From: Hyphomicrobiales bacterium
GTDB lineage: Bacteria > Pseudomonadota > Alphaproteobacteria > Rhizobiales > Beijerinckiaceae
DNA: 48,708 nt
Direction: 5' to 3'
Assembly (NCBI GenBank): GCA_028290125.1
Contig: JAQGKM010000133.1
Span: forward strand, 1-48,708
A program made the position numbers and the translations under genes. The notes beneath the pieces were generated by a model. It saw only the letters and a program-made list of their open reading frames with translations. It was not told the origin of the DNA and ran no database searches. Below, one piece after another: positions 15,186-24,424 of the stretch. The stretch's first letter is position 1. Every line of letters begins with the position of its first letter.

Positions 15186-16493
15186 ATGACGAATTTCTCA
15201 CCCCGCGAGATCGTGTCCGAGCTCGATCGCTTCATTGTCGGACAGAATGACGCCAAGCGCGCCGTGGCGGTTGCGCTGCGGAACCGTTGGCGCCGCCTTC
15301 AGCTCACGGGGCCGATGCGCGAGGAGGTCCTTCCCAAGAACATCCTCATGATCGGGCCGACAGGTTGTGGCAAGACCGAGATCGCGCGTCGCCTTGCCAA
15401 ACTTGCCGGCGCGCCGTTCCTGAAAATTGAAGCGACCAAATTTACGGAGGTCGGCTACGTTGGCCGCGACGTCGAGCAGATCATCCGCGATCTGCTGGAA
15501 ATCGGCATAGCTCTCGTCAAGGAAACCAAGCGCAAAGCCGTGCTCGCCAAAGCGCAGGCGGCAGCTGAGGAAAGGGTGCTCGACGCGCTGGTCGGAAAGA
15601 CGTCGTCGGCGGCGACCCGCGAATCCTTCCGCCGGAAACTTCATGCAGGCGAGCTTGACGAAAAGGAAGTCGACATCGAAGTGTCGCAGGGTGCGTCTCC
15701 CATGCCGATGTTCGAATTGCCGAACATGCCTGGATCGTCCGTCGGGGCGATTTCCATCGGAGACATTTTCGGAAAGGCGATGGGCGGGAAGACACGGACG
15801 CTGCGGACGGTCGTCAAAGACGCTTATGAACCGCTGATTTCTGAAGAGAGCGAAAAGCTGCTGGATCAGGATCAGGTGATTCAGGAAGCGATCAGGGAAG
15901 TCGAAAACAACGGCATCGTCTTCCTCGATGAGATCGACAAGATCTGCGCACGCGAACATCGCGGCGGCGCCGACGTGTCACGAGAAGGGGTGCAGCGGGA
16001 TCTGCTTCCGTTGATCGAAGGCACCACCGTGACGACGAAACACGGCGCCGTCAAAACGGACCACATCCTGTTCATAGCGTCCGGCGCATTTCACGTCTCG
16101 AAGCCGTCGGACCTTTTGCCCGAATTGCAAGGCAGGTTGCCGATCCGGGTCGAGCTGCGGCCTTTGTCAGAAGATGATTTCAGGCGCATTCTGACCGAGA
16201 CGGAAGCGAGTCTCATCAAGCAATATACAGCCTTGCTCCAGACCGAGGACGTGACGCTCAAATTCTCGGCGGATGCCATCGACGCGCTTGCGCGCATTAC
16301 CGTTCAGGTCAATTCGACGGTCGAGAACATTGGCGCGCGCCGCTTGCAAACGATCATGGAAAAACTGCTGGAAGACATCAGTTTTTCAGCTCCCGACCGT
16401 GCCGGGCAGGAGTTCGTGATCGATGGAGCTTTTGTCGAGCGGCAGATCGCGGATCTGGCGCGCAACGCTGACCTGAGCCGGTTCGTCCTCTGA
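15186..16493 (+). CDS. hslU: ATP-dependent protease ATPase subunit HslU (ClpY)
   Basis: The 435-residue AAA+ unfoldase feeds substrates to HslV. Walker A GPTGCGKT is at residues 57-64 and Walker B ends with D248-E249 in FLDEID. The I-domain occupies roughly 110-230. The C-terminus ends in DLSRFVL, close to the conserved tail that inserts between HslV subunits. Length and arrangement are normal. It shares the hslV transcript. Confidence 0.97.
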   Translation: MTNFSPREIVSELDRFIVGQNDAKRAVAVALRNRWRRLQLTGPMREEVLPKNILMIGPTGCGKTEIARRLAKLAGAPFLKIEATKFTEVGYVGRDVEQIIRDLLEIGIALVKETKRKAVLAKAQAAAEERVLDALVGKTSSAATRESFRRKLHAGELDEKEVDIEVSQGASPMPMFELPNMPGSSVGAISIGDIFGKAMGGKTRTLRTVVKDAYEPLISEESEKLLDQDQVIQEAIREVENNGIVFLDEIDKICAREHRGGADVSREGVQRDLLPLIEGTTVTTKHGAVKTDHILFIASGAFHVSKPSDLLPELQGRLPIRVELRPLSEDDFRRILTETEASLIKQYTALLQTEDVTLKFSADAIDALARITVQVNSTVENIGARRLQTIMEKLLEDISFSAPDRAGQEFVIDGAFVERQIADLARNADLSRFVL

Positions 16494-16586
16494 ATTCGCC
16501 CAAAAAGGCATCGGGGTCGCGGATCACTTGCCAGACTGTCCGGGCATTTGCGATAAGGCTCGCCTGCTGATCGGAGCCGTATCGCA

Positions 16587-17621
16587 ATGCAATCCTTCCC
16601 CCAGCTCGTGTTCTCGGGTGTCCAGCCGACGGGCAATCTGCATCTCGGCAATTACCTCGGGGCGATCACGAAGTTCGTGGCGCTGCAGGAAACGCACGAA
16701 TGCATCTACTGCGTCGTCGACCTGCATGCGATCACGGTCGCCCAGAAGCCGGCGGAACTGACGTCCAACATTCGCGAGGTCACAGCCGCTTTCATAGCCG
16801 CTGGAATCGACCCGAAGAAGCATGTCGTTTTCAACCAGAGCCAGGTTGCGGAACATGCCGAGCTGGCGTGGATCTTCAATTGCGTCGCCCGCATGGGCTG
16901 GCTCAACCGCATGACGCAATTCAAGGAGAAGGCCGGCAAGGATCGCGAGAACGCTTCGGTTGGCCTCTACGCCTATCCGACGTTGATGGCTGCGGACATT
17001 CTGCTGTATCGCGCGACGCACGTGCCTGTTGGCGAAGACCAGAAGCAGCATCTCGAACTGGCGCGCGACATCGCCCAGAAATTCAACAATGACTTCCTGG
17101 CCGACAATCCTGAGTTCGCGGACGGGAAGACATTTTTCCCGCTTCCCGAGCCCCTGATCCAGGGACCCGCGACGCGCGTGATGAGTTTGCGGGACGGCTC
17201 GAAGAAAATGTCGAAATCCGACCCGTCCGACAATTCACGCATCAATCTGGCTGACGATGCGGACACGATCGCGCAGAAAATCCGCAAGGCAAAAACCGAT
17301 CCGGACGCTTTGCCGTCCGCCATCGAAGGGCTGGCCGGCCGGCCTGAGGCGGACAACCTCGTGGGCATCTACGCAGCGCTGACGGGTGGAACAAAGGCTG
17401 ACGTGCTGGCTCAGTTTGGCAGCGGCAACTTCTCGACCTTCAAGTCGGCGCTGGTCGACCTCACAGTCGAGAAGCTTGCGCCTATCGGCGTCGAGATGCG
17501 CCGACTGCAAGCCGACCATGCCTATATAGACGGCGTTCTGCGGGACGGGGCGAACCGGGCGCGCGAGCGCGCCGCAGCCACCATGATGCAGGTCCGCGAC
17601 ATCGTTGGTTTCATTCGCTGA
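16587..17621 (+). CDS. trpS: Tryptophanyl-tRNA synthetase
   Basis: The 344-residue class I aminoacyl-tRNA synthetase charges tRNA-Trp. The HIGH-type motif is PTGNLHLGNY (residues 14-23) and KMSKS is at 207-211, both intact. Length fits bacterial TrpS (about 330-350). It follows hslU by 93 bases, where I see no clear terminator or promoter. Confidence 0.96.
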   Translation: MQSFPQLVFSGVQPTGNLHLGNYLGAITKFVALQETHECIYCVVDLHAITVAQKPAELTSNIREVTAAFIAAGIDPKKHVVFNQSQVAEHAELAWIFNCVARMGWLNRMTQFKEKAGKDRENASVGLYAYPTLMAADILLYRATHVPVGEDQKQHLELARDIAQKFNNDFLADNPEFADGKTFFPLPEPLIQGPATRVMSLRDGSKKMSKSDPSDNSRINLADDADTIAQKIRKAKTDPDALPSAIEGLAGRPEADNLVGIYAALTGGTKADVLAQFGSGNFSTFKSALVDLTVEKLAPIGVEMRRLQADHAYIDGVLRDGANRARERAAATMMQVRDIVGFIR

Positions 17622-17724
17622 AACGGGCGGCGTCGAAACGCGCCATTGATCTTCGGGGGGGCAAGCCCTTATCTGGTTGAAGTGATCCGACGCCGGCCTT
17701 GAACCGGACGCCTTGGAGAAGACC

Positions 17725-18288
17725 ATGTTCATCCAGACTGAAGCTACGCCGAACCCTTCAACCCTGAAATTCCTGCCGGGCCGCACGGTTTTGCCGTCCG
17801 GCACGCTCGACATGCCCGATCCGGCCAGCGCGGCGAATTCGCCCCTGGCGCGCGCTCTGTTCGCGATTCCGGGCGTCTCGGCCGTCTTCTTCGGGTCGGA
17901 CTTCGTGTCCGTCAGCAAGGGCGATGTCGAATGGCAGCACCTCAAGCCCGCGATCCTCGGCGCCATCATGGAGCATTACGTCTCCGGCCTGCCGCTACTC
18001 GAGGAAGGCGCCAGCTCCGACGGTGACGACGAGAGCGGCGAGTTCTTCTCAGCCGACGACGCCGAGACGGTCGCGACAATCAAGGAATTGCTGGAGACGC
18101 GGATCCGCCCGGCCGTGGCGGGCGACGGCGGCGATATCGTTTTCCGCGGTTTCCGCGACGGCGTCGTGTATCTCGCGATGAAGGGCGCCTGCTCGGGCTG
18201 CCCCTCCTCGACGGCGACGCTGAAAAGTGGCATTCAGAATCTCCTCAAGCACTTCCTGCCTGACGTTCAGGCTGTCGAACAGGTCTGA
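17725..18288 (+). CDS. Nfu-type iron-sulfur cluster scaffold/carrier (NifU-like)
   Basis: The 187-residue protein combines an N-terminal Nfu_N domain (FIQTEATPNPSTLKFLPG, from residue 2) with a C-terminal NifU-like domain whose CxxC motif, C156 and C159 in GACSGCPSS, would hold an Fe-S cluster between two subunits. Such proteins deliver clusters to target enzymes; MiaB, encoded three genes later, is a plausible client. ATG 17725 is preferred to the in-frame TTG at 17713 because GGAGA at 17715-17719 fits only the ATG. Confidence 0.9.
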   Translation: MFIQTEATPNPSTLKFLPGRTVLPSGTLDMPDPASAANSPLARALFAIPGVSAVFFGSDFVSVSKGDVEWQHLKPAILGAIMEHYVSGLPLLEEGASSDGDDESGEFFSADDAETVATIKELLETRIRPAVAGDGGDIVFRGFRDGVVYLAMKGACSGCPSSTATLKSGIQNLLKHFLPDVQAVEQV

Positions 18289-18308
18289 ACAATGAGCGGC
18301 GGCGGTTC

Positions 18309-18992
18309 ATGACGGTTCTTGCCATCGACACGGCGCATGCAGCCGTCTCGGCGTGCCTCATGGATCGGCAGGCCAACGTGCTTGCGCGCGATACCCAGCC
18401 GATGGCTCGCGGGCATGCCGAATCGTTGCTGCCGCTCATCCAGCGTCTGCTCGAGACCGCGAATGTCTCCTTTGCACAGTTGAGCCGGGTCGCGGTCGTC
18501 GTCGGGCCTGGTTCATTCACGGGGATCCGCATCGGCATCTCCGCCGCGCGCGGGATAGGGCTCGCCTGCGGTGTGCCAGTCGTGGGCATTTCGTCTCTGT
18601 CGGCTCTCGCAGCGCCGCTGATCGGTTCGGAAAGCGGCGCGGTCGTGGCGGCGGCGATCGACGCCAAACACGGGCAGGTCTACGTCCAGGGTTTTTCCGC
18701 GCGCGGACAAGCCATCCTGGCGCCGCGCATCGCCAAGATCCGCGACGCGGTCCGGGCGCTGGGCGCCGGGCAGTTGCGACTGGTCGGCTCGGGCGCCGCC
18801 ATGATGGCGATCGAAGCCTGGTCGATGGGCATGGAGGCGGACGTCGCAAGCGACGCGAGCTCGCCCGATATCGCCTTCGTTGCGCGCCTTGGTCTCCTTG
18901 CCGATCCGGAGCAGGCCCCCGCCCGGCCGTTTTACCTCAAGGCCCCGGACGCCAAACCTCACTTTGGCGGCCTGATCGCAAGGACGAGCTGA
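18309..18992 (+). CDS. tsaB: tRNA threonylcarbamoyladenosine synthesis protein TsaB
   Basis: The 227-residue ASKHA-fold protein is the non-catalytic partner of TsaD in forming t6A37 on ANN-decoding tRNAs. Visible support: the N-terminal VLAIDTAHAAVSACL phosphate-loop region, the VVVGPGSFTGIRIGIS signature near residues 60-75, and normal length. It is followed after 3 bases by rimI, the usual pairing. TsaD is not in the window. Confidence 0.92.
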   Translation: MTVLAIDTAHAAVSACLMDRQANVLARDTQPMARGHAESLLPLIQRLLETANVSFAQLSRVAVVVGPGSFTGIRIGISAARGIGLACGVPVVGISSLSALAAPLIGSESGAVVAAAIDAKHGQVYVQGFSARGQAILAPRIAKIRDAVRALGAGQLRLVGSGAAMMAIEAWSMGMEADVASDASSPDIAFVARLGLLADPEQAPARPFYLKAPDAKPHFGGLIARTS

Positions 18993-18995
18993 ACC

Positions 18996-19481
18996 GTGCG
19001 CCTGCCTTTTTTCGGCAGCAGCCGCAATCCGGTGTGCCGACCCATGATGCCGGAATGGTGCCGCTCGGCCGCCGTCATTCACAAGAGCTTCTTTGAACGC
19101 CCTTGGAGCGCCGCCGAGATCGAGGGAATGCTTCGACAATCGGACACCGTGGCCGACGTCGCCACGGATGGGGCGGGACGCGCACTGGTCGGATTTGCAA
19201 TTTCGCGCGTTCTCGCCCCAGAGGCGGAGCTTTTGACCATTGCTGTGGGGCGCTCCAGCCAGGGCGCTGGCGTCGGCAGGATGCTTCTGTCAGCGCATTT
19301 GGCGCGGGTTTCGGCCCACGGCGCCGGTCATGTCTTCCTGGAAGTGGACGAGGGCAACGCCTCAGCCCTGCGGCTCTATCGGTCATTCGGCTTCCAGCAG
19401 GTTGGCCTTCGTCCGGGCTATTACCCCAGGAAGGACGGGTCAAAGGCGACCGCTCTCGTCCTGCGAGTGGACCTTCACTGA
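18996..19481 (+). CDS. rimI: GNAT acetyltransferase, RimI-like (ribosomal protein S18 alanine N-acetyltransferase)
   Basis: The 161-residue GNAT protein has the acetyl-CoA motif QGAGVGR (residues 89-95), followed by VFLEVDEGNASALRLYRSFGFQQVG, quoted here only for the typical RimI pattern of LEV, N and YxxxGF. RimI acetylates the N-terminus of ribosomal protein S18. Translation starts at GTG 18996. The tsaB-rimI-miaB order is standard for Hyphomicrobiales except that a fur/mur gene often follows rimI; here the 103-base gap to miaB holds no gene. Confidence 0.87.
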   Translation: MRLPFFGSSRNPVCRPMMPEWCRSAAVIHKSFFERPWSAAEIEGMLRQSDTVADVATDGAGRALVGFAISRVLAPEAELLTIAVGRSSQGAGVGRMLLSAHLARVSAHGAGHVFLEVDEGNASALRLYRSFGFQQVGLRPGYYPRKDGSKATALVLRVDLH

Positions 19482-19584
19482 AGAGTTTTATTTTCAAAAC
19501 CCGGGAGGGGCACTAGAAGCTGCCAGAACTTCGCCTATCCTGTCGGGAGCGGTCGAAGCATGATCCGAGGCGAGGTGGACCCGC

Positions 19585-21015
19585 TTGAGCACGATGATTA
19601 CCGACCAGACCGCCGAGGCGGCTGTGGATCGGTCCAGGACTGAGACCGGACGACGCAAGCTGTTCGTCAAGTCTTACGGTTGCCAGATGAACGCCTACGA
19701 CGCCACCCGCATGGCGGATGTCCTCGCGCCGGAAGGCTATGACGAGACAGGCGATATCGCCGAGGCCGACCTCGTCATCCTGAACACCTGCCATATCCGG
19801 GAGCGCGCATCCGAGAAGGTATTTTCCGAACTCGGCAAGATCCGCGAGATCAAGTTGGATCGCGCCGCGGCAGGCCGGGAGACCACCATCGCAGTGGCGG
19901 GCTGCGTCGCCCAGGCGGAAGGCAAGGAAATCCTGCGCCGTCAGAAGGCCGTCGATCTCGTCATCGGTCCGCAAAGTTACCATCGGCTGCCGGAGATGCT
20001 TCGGTTGTCGAAGCTGGGACCCGTCGTCGAGACTGATTTCCCGGTCGAGGACAAGTTCGATCATCTCGCAAGCCCGGCTCGCGAAAAGGTCGTGAGCCGC
20101 GGCGTGTCGGCCTTCCTGACGATCCAGGAAGGGTGCGACAAGTTCTGCACGTTCTGCGTCGTGCCCTACACGCGTGGAGCGGAGACATCGCGACCGGTCT
20201 CGAAGATCCTCGACGAAGCGACCCACCTCGTCGAGGCAGGCGTTCGCGAAATCACGCTGCTCGGCCAGAACGTCAATGCATTTCATGGCGTCGATGAAGG
20301 CGGAGCCATTTGCGGACTGGCTGGCCTTGTCGCAAGGCTTTCGCACATCCCGGGCCTGCTGCGCATTCGCTACACGACCAGCCATCCCAACGACATGGCG
20401 GACGATCTGATCGAAGCTCATCGTACGCAGCCAGCGCTGATGCCTTTCCTGCACCTGCCGGTGCAATCGGGCTCTGACCGCGTGCTCCAGGCCATGAACC
20501 GCAAGCATGGCACGCGCGATTACATCGATCTGATTGCGCGCATCCGCGCCGAACGTCCGGACATCGCGCTGTCGTCGGATTTCATCGTCGGTTTCCCGGG
20601 TGAAACCGAAGCTGAATTTCAGGCGACGCTCGACCTCATCACGCAGGTCGGGTTCGCCAGCACGTTCTTCTTCAAATATTCCGTTCGTCCGGGAACGCCC
20701 GGCGCGGAATTGGACGATCAGGTTCCCGAAGACGTCAAAAGCGAACGTCTTGCGCGTTTGCAAAAACTCACCGACGCGCAACGGCATGCCTACAATGCAT
20801 CAGCGGTGGGCAAGGTCATGCCCGTGCTCTTCGAAAAGAAGGGCCGGCACCCGGGCCAGATCGCCGGAAAGACACCCTATTTGCAGGCCGTTCAAGTCGA
20901 TGGGCCCGCACATCTGATCGGAACGGAAGCGCTGGTCGAAATCACCGGAACCAGCACCAATTCGTTGTTCGGCAGCCTTGCCGAACCGATATCGTCAACG
21001 GAGGGCGCGCCTTGA
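19585..21015 (+). CDS. miaB: tRNA-2-methylthio-N6-isopentenyladenosine synthase MiaB
   Basis: The 476-residue radical-SAM methylthiotransferase modifies i6A37 of tRNA. It has the N-terminal UPF0004 domain with cluster cysteines C33, C69 and C107, the radical-SAM CxxxCxxC at C184, C188 and C191, and a C-terminal TRAM domain from about residue 400. Translation probably begins at TTG 19585, about 8 bases after GAGGTGG; the ATG at 19594 is the alternative. Its stop overlaps the phoH start as TTGA. Confidence 0.95.
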   Translation: MSTMITDQTAEAAVDRSRTETGRRKLFVKSYGCQMNAYDATRMADVLAPEGYDETGDIAEADLVILNTCHIRERASEKVFSELGKIREIKLDRAAAGRETTIAVAGCVAQAEGKEILRRQKAVDLVIGPQSYHRLPEMLRLSKLGPVVETDFPVEDKFDHLASPAREKVVSRGVSAFLTIQEGCDKFCTFCVVPYTRGAETSRPVSKILDEATHLVEAGVREITLLGQNVNAFHGVDEGGAICGLAGLVARLSHIPGLLRIRYTTSHPNDMADDLIEAHRTQPALMPFLHLPVQSGSDRVLQAMNRKHGTRDYIDLIARIRAERPDIALSSDFIVGFPGETEAEFQATLDLITQVGFASTFFFKYSVRPGTPGAELDDQVPEDVKSERLARLQKLTDAQRHAYNASAVGKVMPVLFEKKGRHPGQIAGKTPYLQAVQVDGPAHLIGTEALVEITGTSTNSLFGSLAEPISSTEGAP

Positions 21016-22103
21016 GGTCATCTGACAAGACGGGAACGATTACGCGCACCGCGGATGCACGCGACGGCGCCGCGCAGCTGGCTGGCGGCCCGGATCGGGA
21101 TGCCGTTGAGAAAGCGGAAGTCACGCTGGCGTTTGACGACAATCGCTTCGCTTCGATCCTGTTCGGTCACTACGACCAGAACCTCGCCCGCATCGAACGC
21201 CGGCTGGGCGTGTCGGCGCATGCCAATGGAAACCATGTCACGTTAAAGGGCCCCGCGGATGCTTGCGACCAGGCCCGAAAGGTCCTCGAGACGCTCTATG
21301 CACGCGTAAAACTTGGCCAGTCCATCTCGCTCGGGGATGTCGACGGGGCGGTGCAGGAAGGTGCGCTTCAGGGCAATCTCTTTCCCAAGGAAGACACCAG
21401 CCGCACCAGCTTCGAACAGGTCACGACGCGCAAGCGCGGGGCTGTGCGCGCGCGCAACGCGGCGCAGGACCTGTACCTGCGCGCATTGAAGCGCAACGAG
21501 CTTGTCTTCGCAGAAGGGCCCGCGGGCACCGGCAAGACCTGGCTCGCCGTCGGTCACGCCGTGTCGCTGCTCGAGCAGGGCGCCGTGGAGCGTCTCATCA
21601 TCACCCGTCCGGCTGTCGAGGCTGGCGAGCGCCTGGGTTTCTTGCCCGGAGACATGCGCGAGAAAGTGGACCCCTATTTGCGGCCGATCTACGATGCGCT
21701 GTATGACTTCATGGACGGACGAATGGTCGAGCGCGGCCTGCAGACCGGGATGATCGAGGTTGCGCCACTTGCATTCATGCGCGGACGCACGCTGACCTCC
21801 GCCTGTGTCCTGCTTGACGAAGCGCAGAATGCGACGTCCATGCAGATGAAGATGTTTCTGACCCGCCTCGGCGAGGGGTCGAGAATGATTATTACGGGCG
21901 ATCCGACGCAGACGGATCTTCCTCCGGGACAGAAGTCCGGATTGAGCGAAGCCGTCGGGCTTCTCTCGCAACTTGAAGGAATTGGGCACGTGCGGTTCAG
22001 GGACGCTGATGTGGTCCGGCATGATCTTGTCCGGCGGATCGTGACGGCCTATGAGGCGGCCTCGCAAACCGTTGGCCAGCAAGGTTCCAGGCCGACAAGA
22101 TGA
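21012..22103 (+). CDS. phoH: PhoH-like ATPase
   Basis: The 363-residue protein has an N-terminal KH-like/PhoH_N region (to about residue 110) and a P-loop ATPase domain with Walker A GPAGTGKT at 169-176 and a Walker B-type LLDEAQN. PhoH-family proteins are associated with RNA metabolism, and pairing with ybeY, which acts on rRNA, is common. TTG 21012 is accepted because GGAGGG at 21000-21005 sits six bases upstream. Both ends overlap neighbours (TTGA with miaB, ATGA with ybeY), so expression is coupled. Confidence 0.92.
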   Translation: MRSSDKTGTITRTADARDGAAQLAGGPDRDAVEKAEVTLAFDDNRFASILFGHYDQNLARIERRLGVSAHANGNHVTLKGPADACDQARKVLETLYARVKLGQSISLGDVDGAVQEGALQGNLFPKEDTSRTSFEQVTTRKRGAVRARNAAQDLYLRALKRNELVFAEGPAGTGKTWLAVGHAVSLLEQGAVERLIITRPAVEAGERLGFLPGDMREKVDPYLRPIYDALYDFMDGRMVERGLQTGMIEVAPLAFMRGRTLTSACVLLDEAQNATSMQMKMFLTRLGEGSRMIITGDPTQTDLPPGQKSGLSEAVGLLSQLEGIGHVRFRDADVVRHDLVRRIVTAYEAASQTVGQQGSRPTR

Positions 22104-22597
22104 CCATCGAAATAGACATAGCAGTCGAGTCGGAAAGCTGGGACGCGATTGAACTCGAAACGCTGGTGAATTCGGCCGTCGAGGCGGCGCGCGCCGAGAG
22201 CCGTGTCGTCCTCGCGCCCGTTGCCGAGATCAGCCTTCTATTCTGCGATGACGCGCGCATCCGCGAACTCAATCGCGAATGGCGGCGCATCGACAAGGCG
22301 ACCAACGTGCTTTCCTTCCCGGCGGCAGATCCAGCGCGCCTGTCGCAGGCTCCCTTACTCGGCGATATCGCAATCGCATTTGAAACGGTCGAGCGCGAAA
22401 GCGTCGATGAACGGAAAGCATTTCCGGACCATCTCAGCCATATGGTCGTCCATGGATTCCTTCACCTCGTGGGCTTCGACCACGAAATTGAGAGCGACGC
22501 AGAGGCGATGGAGGCGGCGGAGCGCCGGGCGCTTGCGCGCCTTGGGATCGCCGATCCCTACGCTGAGACCGAACCTGTTCGGAGCGCACAGTCATGA
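22100..22597 (+). CDS. ybeY: Endoribonuclease YbeY (rRNA maturation factor)
   Basis: The 165-residue metalloprotein takes part in 16S rRNA 3-prime maturation and 70S quality control. The metal-binding HxxxHxxxxxH motif is complete: H118, H122 and H128 in VVHGFLHLVGFDHE. The NxxWRxxDxxTNVLSFP segment is also present. It overlaps phoH (ATGA) and corC (ATGA), forming a coupled phoH-ybeY-corC unit. Confidence 0.94.
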   Translation: MTIEIDIAVESESWDAIELETLVNSAVEAARAESRVVLAPVAEISLLFCDDARIRELNREWRRIDKATNVLSFPAADPARLSQAPLLGDIAIAFETVERESVDERKAFPDHLSHMVVHGFLHLVGFDHEIESDAEAMEAAERRALARLGIADPYAETEPVRSAQS

Positions 22598-23625
22598 GCG
22601 CTTCGGATTCCTCCTCGCACGACCAACGCAACGACCGTCCGAGCCTGTTCGATCGGCTGCGCAATCTCTTCGGATTGAGTTCGGCTTCGGCGCGAGATGA
22701 CATCGAGGATGCTCTTGACGACGACACGCCCGACAGCGACCTGAGCGTTCAGGAGCGGGTGATGCTCAAGAACGTTCTCGGCCTTCATGAATTGCGGGTG
22801 CAGGACGTCATGGTGCCGCGCGCCGACATCATCGCCGTCGGTCTCGACGACACGTTGGGTGACATATTGACGGTGTTTCGCACGGCGGGACATTCGCGCC
22901 TTCCCGTGCACGGCGAGAACCTCGACGACCCGCGCGGGATGGTTCACATCCGCGACTTCGTCGATTACATCGCAACCGCGATGGATGGATTTTTGCGCAC
23001 GCCCCGGATCGACGTGAGCGGCGAAGTCGAGGACAGGACGTCGCGTCGCCACGCCCTGATGAAATTGCGGGGCATCGGGGAAGTCGATCTAACGCTGCCG
23101 CTTTCCAGGACCGGCATCGTCAGACCCGTGCTGTTCGTGCCGCCTTCCATGCCTGCGCTGGACCTGCTGGTGAAGATGCAGGCCACGCGCACGCACATGG
23201 CGCTTGTCATCGACGAATACGGTGGCACCGACGGCCTCGCGTCGATTGAAGACATTGTCGAAACCATCGTCGGCGACATCGAGGACGAGCACGACGAGGA
23301 CGATGGTCCGGTCATCCAGAAGGACGTCGACGAAAGCTGGATCGTGGATGCACGAGCAAGCCTCGACGACCTGAAGCACGCGATCGGTTTCGACTTTGAA
23401 GCCCTGAGCACGGACGGGCATGTCGACACTCTTGGCGGCCTTGTCAGCACCTTCGCGGGCCGCGTGCCCGCGCGCGGAGAAAAAGTTCTGGGCGGCGCAG
23501 TCTCGTTCGAGGTCATCGACGCAGATCGTCGTCGTCTCAAGCGCGTACGAATCCGCATGGTGGATCTGAGCGCGGCCGGTGGGCTGCACGAAGGCGAGGC
23601 GCGTGCTGGTGATCAGGGAGCCTGA
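22594..23625 (+). CDS. CorC/HlyC-type CBS-domain protein
   Basis: The 343-residue cytosolic protein has an acidic N-terminal linker, two CBS domains (about residues 65-200; the first includes the VMVPRADIIAV motif) and a C-terminal CorC_HlyC domain (about 235-325). No membrane DUF21 is present, so it is the soluble CorC type linked to Mg/Co efflux or, under the old name, hemolysin C/TlyC. Function is inferred from the family. It lies between ybeY and lnt, a widely conserved arrangement, and its end overlaps the likely lnt start. Confidence 0.9.
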   Translation: MSASDSSSHDQRNDRPSLFDRLRNLFGLSSASARDDIEDALDDDTPDSDLSVQERVMLKNVLGLHELRVQDVMVPRADIIAVGLDDTLGDILTVFRTAGHSRLPVHGENLDDPRGMVHIRDFVDYIATAMDGFLRTPRIDVSGEVEDRTSRRHALMKLRGIGEVDLTLPLSRTGIVRPVLFVPPSMPALDLLVKMQATRTHMALVIDEYGGTDGLASIEDIVETIVGDIEDEHDEDDGPVIQKDVDESWIVDARASLDDLKHAIGFDFEALSTDGHVDTLGGLVSTFAGRVPARGEKVLGGAVSFEVIDADRRRLKRVRIRMVDLSAAGGLHEGEARAGDQGA

Positions 23626-24424
23626 CCGCCCGTCCGCGTCGCTGCGAGACCGGATCGTCCGACTGGCGCAATCGACGAAGACCGTTTCCGGTTGGACGCG
23701 GCGCGCGATCGCATGGGCAAGCGGAGCTTTCGGCGCGCTGTCTCTCGCACCGATCAATTTCCTGCCCGGCCTCGTGGGCACCTTCGTCGTCTCGGTCTGG
23801 TTGCTCGATGGCGTCGCGTCGCGGAACAAGGCGTTGTCCCGCGCCAGCCTGTGGGAGTCGATGCAGATCGGCTGGTGGGTCGGGTTTGGCTATTTCGTCG
23901 CAGGGCTCTGGTGGCTCGGCGCGGCCTTCCTCGTCGATGCCGAGGAGTTCGCCTGGGCCCTGCCATTCGGCGTGGCGGGGTTGCCCGCGGTTCTGGCTTG
24001 TTTCACGGCGATAGGCTTCGCGGGCGCTTTCGTCCTCTGGTCAAGAGGCGCGAGCCGGATCCTCGCCTTCGGCATCGCCCTGACGGCGGCTGAATGGTTG
24101 CGCGCGACCGCATTCACCGGATTCCCGTGGAATGCGTTCGGGATGGCAATAGGCGGTCACCTGGTTCTCTCGCAGGCCGCGAGTCTGGTGGGGCTTCATG
24201 GCCTGACGACCCTGACGCTTCTGGTGTGCGCCAGCCCTGCGACATTGGCCGATGCCGGACCGGCGCGCGCGCTGGGCCGCCCCGGCCCTCGGCGGTTGTT
24301 TGCTTCTGGCATTGGCCATGTTCGGCATGGCGCGCCTGTGGCTGAATCCGACTGTCTTCGACGGCGACGCCAAAATTCGCATCGTGCAACCGAACACGCC
24401 TCAGGACGCGAACTTCCGCCCTGA
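23609..24424 (+). CDS. lnt: Apolipoprotein N-acyltransferase, N-terminal membrane part (frame-split)
   Basis: This frame encodes the multi-helix membrane half of Lnt, the inner-membrane enzyme that adds the third acyl chain to lipoproteins. The LSLAPINFLPGLVGTF start and the WLRATAFTGFPWNAFG motif are typical. Homology fades after LVCASPATLAD (codon ending 24253), and the frame then runs through unrelated, arginine-rich sequence to a stop at 24422-24424. The nitrilase half continues in another frame, so one extra base (or two missing) near 24250-24263 is implied. The start is uncertain: GTG 23609 has GAGG nine bases upstream and overlaps corC; the frame is open to GTG 23579. Confidence 0.72.
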   Translation: MIREPDRPSASLRDRIVRLAQSTKTVSGWTRRAIAWASGAFGALSLAPINFLPGLVGTFVVSVWLLDGVASRNKALSRASLWESMQIGWWVGFGYFVAGLWWLGAAFLVDAEEFAWALPFGVAGLPAVLACFTAIGFAGAFVLWSRGASRILAFGIALTAAEWLRATAFTGFPWNAFGMAIGGHLVLSQAASLVGLHGLTTLTLLVCASPATLADAGPARALGRPGPRRLFASGIGHVRHGAPVAESDCLRRRRQNSHRATEHASGRELPP

